From: Bifidobacteriaceae bacterium
Lineage (GTDB): Bacteria; Actinomycetota; Actinomycetes; Actinomycetales; WQXJ01
Direction: 5' to 3'
DNA: 7,417 nt
NCBI GenBank assembly: GCA_031258055.1
Contig: JAIRNM010000212.1
Span: 1 to 7,417, forward strand
Of this stretch, positions 5,574 through 7,417 are shown piece after piece. The notes beneath the pieces were generated by a model. That model saw only the letters and a list, made by a program, of their open reading frames with translations. It did no database searches and had not been told where the DNA came from. A program made the position numbers and the translations under genes. How positions within the stretch are numbered: position 1 is the stretch's first letter; every line of letters begins with the position of its first letter.

Positions 5574-5920
5574 CTCTGGCGGCGCTTTTGGGCCTCGCGC
5601 TGGGCGGCGTTCCAGTCCCGCATGCGCTGGGGGTAGCCGGTGAAGTTGACATCGTATACCGGCACGCCCAAAGTCGTGGCGATCGAGCGCGCCGTGGCCG
5701 CGTCGGGGACTTTCCGGCGCGTCCATTCGCCGGTGGTCGCAATCAAGAGCAGAGTGGTCTGGAACTGCGAATTGGGAGGCTCAATATAGGCTTCCACGCC
5801 AACCCGCGAGGCGGCGAACAACCGTAGGTGTTCCAAGGTCTCCCGTTTGGCGTCAGCCGCCGAGGCGCCGGGAGTGCCAGCGCCGAAACCCTTGCGCTTA
5901 GAGAACGGACGCCAAACCAC
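5570..5920 (-). CDS. Small conserved-looking hypothetical protein
   Basis: 116 residues, soluble, with no signal peptide or membrane segment. After a basic, Gly/Ala-rich N-terminus (1-25) comes a compact alpha/beta segment: ETLEHLRLFAASRVGVEAYIEPP (27-49), strand TTLLLIATTGEWTRRKV (55-71), helix AATARSIATTLG (74-85), strand VPVYDVNFTGYPQRMRDWN (86-104), and a charged tail. The well-formed strand/helix pattern and the GEWTRRKV and GYPQRMRDW blocks look like a conserved actinobacterial protein of unknown function, but I cannot name the family. The start is GTG at 5920; it is preceded by TAGGCT seven nucleotides upstream, a possible -10 giving a leaderless transcript, or AGG with 9-nt spacing as a weak ribosome site. 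Divergent from lpdA across 129 nt. The stop lies inside repeat block C. The opposite-strand frames are shadows. Confidence 0.75.
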   Translation of the reverse strand: MVWRPFSKRKGFGAGTPGASAADAKRETLEHLRLFAASRVGVEAYIEPPNSQFQTTLLLIATTGEWTRRKVPDAATARSIATTLGVPVYDVNFTGYPQRMRDWNAAQREAQKRRQS

Positions 5921-5988
5921 AACCCTGAGCCTAGTCGAGCCGCCGCGATCAGCCCACCCGAAAACTCGTGTCAGAATTGATCTGGGAC

Positions 5989-6014
5989 TTCAGCCCCGCA
6001 TGGGGCGGGGTGAA
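5989..6014 (+). promoter_or_regulatory. Hairpin in the lpdA leader
   Basis: TTCA-CCCCGC (5989-5999, with G5993 bulged) pairs with GCGGGGTGAA (6005-6014): a 10-bp GC-rich stem with a 5-nt loop, ending 20 nt before the lpdA ribosome site. It could be an attenuator, a leader structure, or part of a protein binding site; nothing decides among these. Confidence 0.35.
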
Positions 6015-6034
6015 GCCAAGAACCGATCACTCAG

Positions 6035-6041
6035 AAAGGTG
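6035..6041 (+). promoter_or_regulatory. Ribosome binding site of lpdA
   Basis: AAAGGTG with 8 nt before the GTG at 6050. It decides the GTG start, from which the FAD-binding motif begins at the expected distance (about residue 7). Confidence 0.6.
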
Positions 6042-6049
6042 CCATCGCA

Positions 6050-7417
6050 GTGGCAGAATCAGCCGTGTACGACGTCGTCATACTCGGTGCGGGGAGCGGC
6101 GGCTACGCGACCGCTCTGCGCGCCGCCCAACTGGGCTTGAACACAGCCTTGATCGAAGCGGACAAAGTGGGCGGGACCTGCCTGCACCGGGGCTGCATCC
6201 CGACTAAGGCGATGCTCCACAGCGCTGAGATCGCTGATCAGGTGCGCGAATCAGCCAAGTACGGCGTGAATTCGAGCCTTGAGGGCATTGACATAGGCGG
6301 CGTGAACCGGTTCAAGCAGAGCGTCATAGACCGGCTCTATAAAGGTCTCCAAGGCTTGGTTTCAGGCCGCGGCGTGAACCTCATCCAAGGGCACGGCGAA
6401 GTCCAATCGCCCAACCAAGTGAGAGTCGGCGACGAATTGATCCGGGGCCGCAACCTGGTGCTTGGTACCGGTTCTTACGCCCGCTCCCTGCCCGGCTTAG
6501 CGATTGAGGGGCGCGTCATGACCTCAGACCAAGCGCTTGGACTGGACTGGGTGCCGCGCAACCCGATTGTTTTAGGCGGCGGCGTCATAGGACTGGAATT
6601 CGCCTCGCTCTGGACTTCCTTCGGGGCTAAGGCCACCATTGTGGAAGCCTTGGAACACCTCGCCCCAAATGAGGATGTGGCTGTCTCGAAGCTCCTGGAA
6701 CGTTCTTTCAGGCGGCGCGGCATTGGCTACAAGCTGGGCAGCAAAGTGGCGGACGTCTCACAGGACGACACTCAAGTGTCCGTGACCCTTGGCAACGGCG
6801 AACAGCTAACCGGAGATGTTCTACTGGTGGCGGTCGGCCGTGGCCCCAACACTGTCAACGCTGGTTTCGAGAGCCTCGGTCTTCAGATGGACCGCGGTTT
6901 CGTGATCACCGATCCTCAGCTACGGACTTCCGTGGAGGGAGTGTGGGCGGTCGGCGACATTGTTCCGGGCTTGCAGCTAGCGCACCGCGGCTTTGCCCAA
7001 GGAATCGCCGCGGCTGAACGTATCGCTGGCCTGAACCCGCCACCGTTGATCGAATCCGGCATTCCGCGTGTCACCTACTGCGATCCGGAGATCGCGTCGG
7101 TCGGATTGACCGAAGAAGCCGCTAAACGCGAACACGGTGAAGACGCCATTGAGACAGTCGAATACAACCTGGCTGGAAACGGCAAGAGCCAAGTCCTGGG
7201 CACCCAAGGCTTCGTCAAGCTGGTGCGAGCGGCCGGCGGCCCGGTGCTGGGCGTGCACATGTTGGGAGCCCGGATCGGTGAACTAGTCGGAGAGGCCCAA
7301 TTGATCGTCAATTGGGAGGCCTACCCTGAGGACGTGGCTGAACTGATCCACGCCCACCCAACCCAAGATGAGGCTATTGGCGAGGCTTTCCTCGCTTTGG
7401 CCGGTAAACCGCTGCAC
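6050..7417 (+). CDS. lpdA: Dihydrolipoamide dehydrogenase (E3), stop codon just beyond window
   Basis: 456 codons run to the last base with no stop; family members are about 460 residues and often end near AGKPLH, so only a few residues are missing. The enzyme reoxidises dihydrolipoamide of the pyruvate and 2-oxoglutarate dehydrogenase complexes (and glycine cleavage) with FAD and NAD+, in the cytoplasm. Seen: FAD-binding GAGSGG (13-18); redox disulfide GGTCLHRGCIPTK (41-53) with Cys44 and Cys49; NAD-binding VLGGGVIGLEFAS (174-186); the second FAD motif TSVEGVWAVGDIV (293-305); and the C-terminal dimerisation domain with HAHPTQDE (434-441), giving the catalytic pair His436/Glu441. All catalytic residues are intact. 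The GTG start has a good ribosome site. In related bacteria the E2 (sucB/dlaT) gene often follows; that lies outside the window. Other disulfide reductases (mercuric, glutathione) are excluded by the Lpd-type redox and C-terminal motifs. Confidence 0.96.
   Translation, partial: MAESAVYDVVILGAGSGGYATALRAAQLGLNTALIEADKVGGTCLHRGCIPTKAMLHSAEIADQVRESAKYGVNSSLEGIDIGGVNRFKQSVIDRLYKGLQGLVSGRGVNLIQGHGEVQSPNQVRVGDELIRGRNLVLGTGSYARSLPGLAIEGRVMTSDQALGLDWVPRNPIVLGGGVIGLEFASLWTSFGAKATIVEALEHLAPNEDVAVSKLLERSFRRRGIGYKLGSKVADVSQDDTQVSVTLGNGEQLTGDVLLVAVGRGPNTVNAGFESLGLQMDRGFVITDPQLRTSVEGVWAVGDIVPGLQLAHRGFAQGIAAAERIAGLNPPPLIESGIPRVTYCDPEIASVGLTEEAAKREHGEDAIETVEYNLAGNGKSQVLGTQGFVKLVRAAGGPVLGVHMLGARIGELVGEAQLIVNWEAYPEDVAELIHAHPTQDEAIGEAFLALAGKPLH

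Larger units (their letters stand above)
5921..6049. other. Divergent intergenic region upstream of lpdA
   Basis: This 129-nt gap must hold start signals for both lpdA and the small minus-strand gene. Apart from the hairpin at 5989-6014 and the lpdA ribosome site, I see no clear -35/-10 pair on the plus strand. No small gene is apparent. Confidence 0.55.

Noticed and set aside
4960..5643. Plus-strand open frame (227 codons) overlapping tacT and the intergenic region
   Set aside because: It is in another frame of tacT, Arg/Pro/Gly-rich, and continues through the hairpin cluster into the end of the small gene on the other strand.
1..7417. tRNA, rRNA or prophage genes
   Set aside because: No cloverleaf, rRNA-like stretch, integrase or phage structural gene is seen; every long stretch is covered by the protein genes listed.

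Overview
The window looks like chromosomal DNA of a high-GC Gram-positive bacterium (Actinomycetota). The evidence is the GC-rich codon use, GTG starts, tight ATGA gene overlaps, an actinobacterial-type dihydrolipoamide dehydrogenase (GGTCLHRGCIPTK motif) and a solute-binding/VWA lipoprotein of a kind common in that phylum. The genus cannot be read from the sequence. No rRNA, tRNA, CRISPR array, transposase or integrase is visible.

Left part (1-4404, minus strand): a three-gene operon read right to left. First is a lipoprotein with a periplasmic-binding-like N-terminal half and a C-terminal von Willebrand A (VWA) domain with a complete MIDAS metal site. Second, after 12 nt, is a single-pass membrane protein with a signal peptide, an extracytoplasmic domain and a cytoplasmic helical domain resembling XpaC. 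Third, overlapping by ATGA, is a TelA/YaaN 'toxic anion resistance' protein whose C-terminal end leaves the window at base 1. The order is an outside sensor or binding lipoprotein, a membrane connector, then a cytoplasmic coiled-coil TelA partner. It suggests one envelope or stress-response module; its function is not established.

Middle (4405-5569): a TacA-TacT type toxin-antitoxin pair on the plus strand (DUF1778 ribbon-helix-helix antitoxin and GNAT acetyltransferase toxin, ATGA overlap), with a near-palindromic candidate operator just before tacA. The pair sits between two imperfect copies of the same intergenic sequence. Three blocks (28 nt 27/28, 28 nt 26/28, 9 nt 9/9) recur in the same order and orientation on both sides. 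The outermost blocks contain ACCTAAC and GTTAG, which resemble the R'' and R' core sites of integron attC sites, so the pair may be a gene cassette or another inserted module. The right copy holds a dense set of hairpins.

Right part (5570-7417): a small conserved-looking hypothetical gene on the minus strand, divergent across a 129-nt gap from lpdA (E3 of the 2-oxo-acid dehydrogenase complexes) on the plus strand. lpdA is complete except for its stop codon and perhaps a few last residues at the window edge.
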